DNA of 51,264 nucleotides. It comes from a candidate division KSB1 bacterium. Its GTDB lineage: Bacteria > Zhuqueibacterota > Zhuqueibacteria > Zhuqueibacterales > Zhuqueibacteraceae. The notes beneath the pieces are model-generated. The model was not told where the DNA came from and did not search any database. It saw only the letters and a program-made list of their open reading frames with translations. The stretch spans positions 1 through 51,264 of the forward strand of contig JAPDQB010000048.1 of the NCBI GenBank assembly GCA_034506175.1. The letters are read 5' to 3'. This document shows, in pieces, positions 51,143 through 51,264 of the stretch. The translations under genes and the position numbers were made by a program. Each line of letters begins with the position of its first letter. The stretch's first letter is position 1.

Positions 51143-51264
51143 TGCACTGTTACTTTAATTTGTTTATGTCATAATTTTTTCATATCTTTCCTCAAAAGGT
51201 CATCTGATTCTGAGAGGAAAGCGTATGAAAAAATATCATGTCAAACTTTCCGCGTCAAAACGCC
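51140..51264 (+). mobile_element. Left end of an IS630-family insertion sequence (truncated by window end)
   Basis: Starting with TA at 51140-51141, the sequence TAGTGCACTGTTAC repeats, in inverted sense, the end of the IS at 112-125. After about 80 bases of AT-rich leader the transposase begins at 51225. The transposase runs in the same direction as the fragment at the window start. The rest is outside the window. Confidence 0.85.
51225..51264 (+). CDS. IS630-family transposase, N-terminal fragment
   Basis: Thirteen codons (MKKYHVKLSASKR) after a good ribosome site (GAGAGGAAA, 4 bases before ATG 51225). The pattern M-x-x-Y-x-V-x-L-x is the typical beginning of IS630-type transposases, and the adjoining terminal repeat supports it. 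The remaining gene, including the DDE domain, is cut off by the window end. Confidence 0.75.
   Translation, partial: MKKYHVKLSASKR

Noticed and set aside
1..51264. Composite transposon carried by the two IS630 copies
   Set aside because: The 51 kb between them is full of single-copy housekeeping genes and IS630 elements do not normally mobilise such segments; a contig break at repeats is simpler.
1..51264. CRISPR arrays, tRNA or rRNA genes
   Set aside because: No regularly spaced direct repeats with unique spacers, and no cloverleaf or rRNA-like sequence, were found on reading the gaps; tRNAscan-SE and a CRISPR finder would confirm.

Overview
The window looks like one chromosomal contig of an uncultured FCB-group bacterium, most like candidate division KSB1 / Calditrichota (lineage inferred from gene content, not placed by a tree). 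The pointers are a secreted protease with an NYPNPFNP-type T9SS sorting domain, a PorX-type receiver-PglZ regulator, a GWxTD-domain protein, PD40 propellers fused to other modules, an SPFH/NfeD pair and a moxR-DUF58 locus. The DNA is moderately GC-rich and its gaps are full of short palindromic repeats. No tRNA, rRNA or CRISPR array was seen.

Both ends lie inside an IS630-family insertion sequence. The first 110 bases encode the C-terminus of its transposase, followed by the terminal repeat. The last 125 bases carry the matching terminal repeat in the opposite sense and the first 13 codons of a transposase. The contig therefore probably ends where a multicopy IS broke the assembly.

Layout. 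0.1-2.4 kb: T9SS-exported serine protease followed by an attC-like integron site. 2.4-7 kb: iron-sulfur assembly genes sufD-sufS-sufU-sufT and a second sufU, with a frameshifted DUF5678/aspartic-protease-like pair between; sufB and sufC are absent from the window. 7.1-21.3 kb, minus strand: a small membrane protein, a GWxTD lipoprotein-like protein, a metallopeptidase-PD40-Omp85 fusion, and a giant PD40-TPR-CHAT-TPR-CHAT protein of about 2767 residues whose first CHAT domain has lost its catalytic residues. 21.4-22.0 kb: a gap with four palindromic elements. 22-27.6 kb: an spmA/spmB-like pair and an envelope cluster of three DUF4097-type beta-solenoid proteins plus a lipoprotein. 27.7-32 kb: an S23-family remnant, nth, a LiaF-like protein, a coiled-coil PD-(D/E)XK protein and polX. 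32.5-36.2 kb: a membrane nucleotidyl cyclase with a FlgO/CsgG-like tail behind a sigma-54-type promoter, and a bactofilin-like/Omp85 protein. 36.2-40 kb: TPR protein, methyltransferase, cold-shock protein, Uma2 nuclease, stomatin/NfeD pair. 40-44.4 kb: NtrY-like kinase, DUF58 and MoxR, with an oppositely oriented TumE-like toxin and nonsense-disrupted partner lodged between DUF58 and MoxR. 44.7-51.1 kb: unknown membrane proteins, rlmN, porX-like, tsaE and tsaB.

Together the genes describe a chromosome segment rich in envelope and surface functions (outer-membrane barrels, periplasmic solenoids, type IX secretion control) mixed with single-copy housekeeping genes (suf, nth, polX, rlmN, tsaEB). 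Mobile or selfish parts are the IS630 ends, the attC-like site, the TumE-like module, and several palindromic repeat families. The most unusual candidate system is the giant tandem-CHAT protein.
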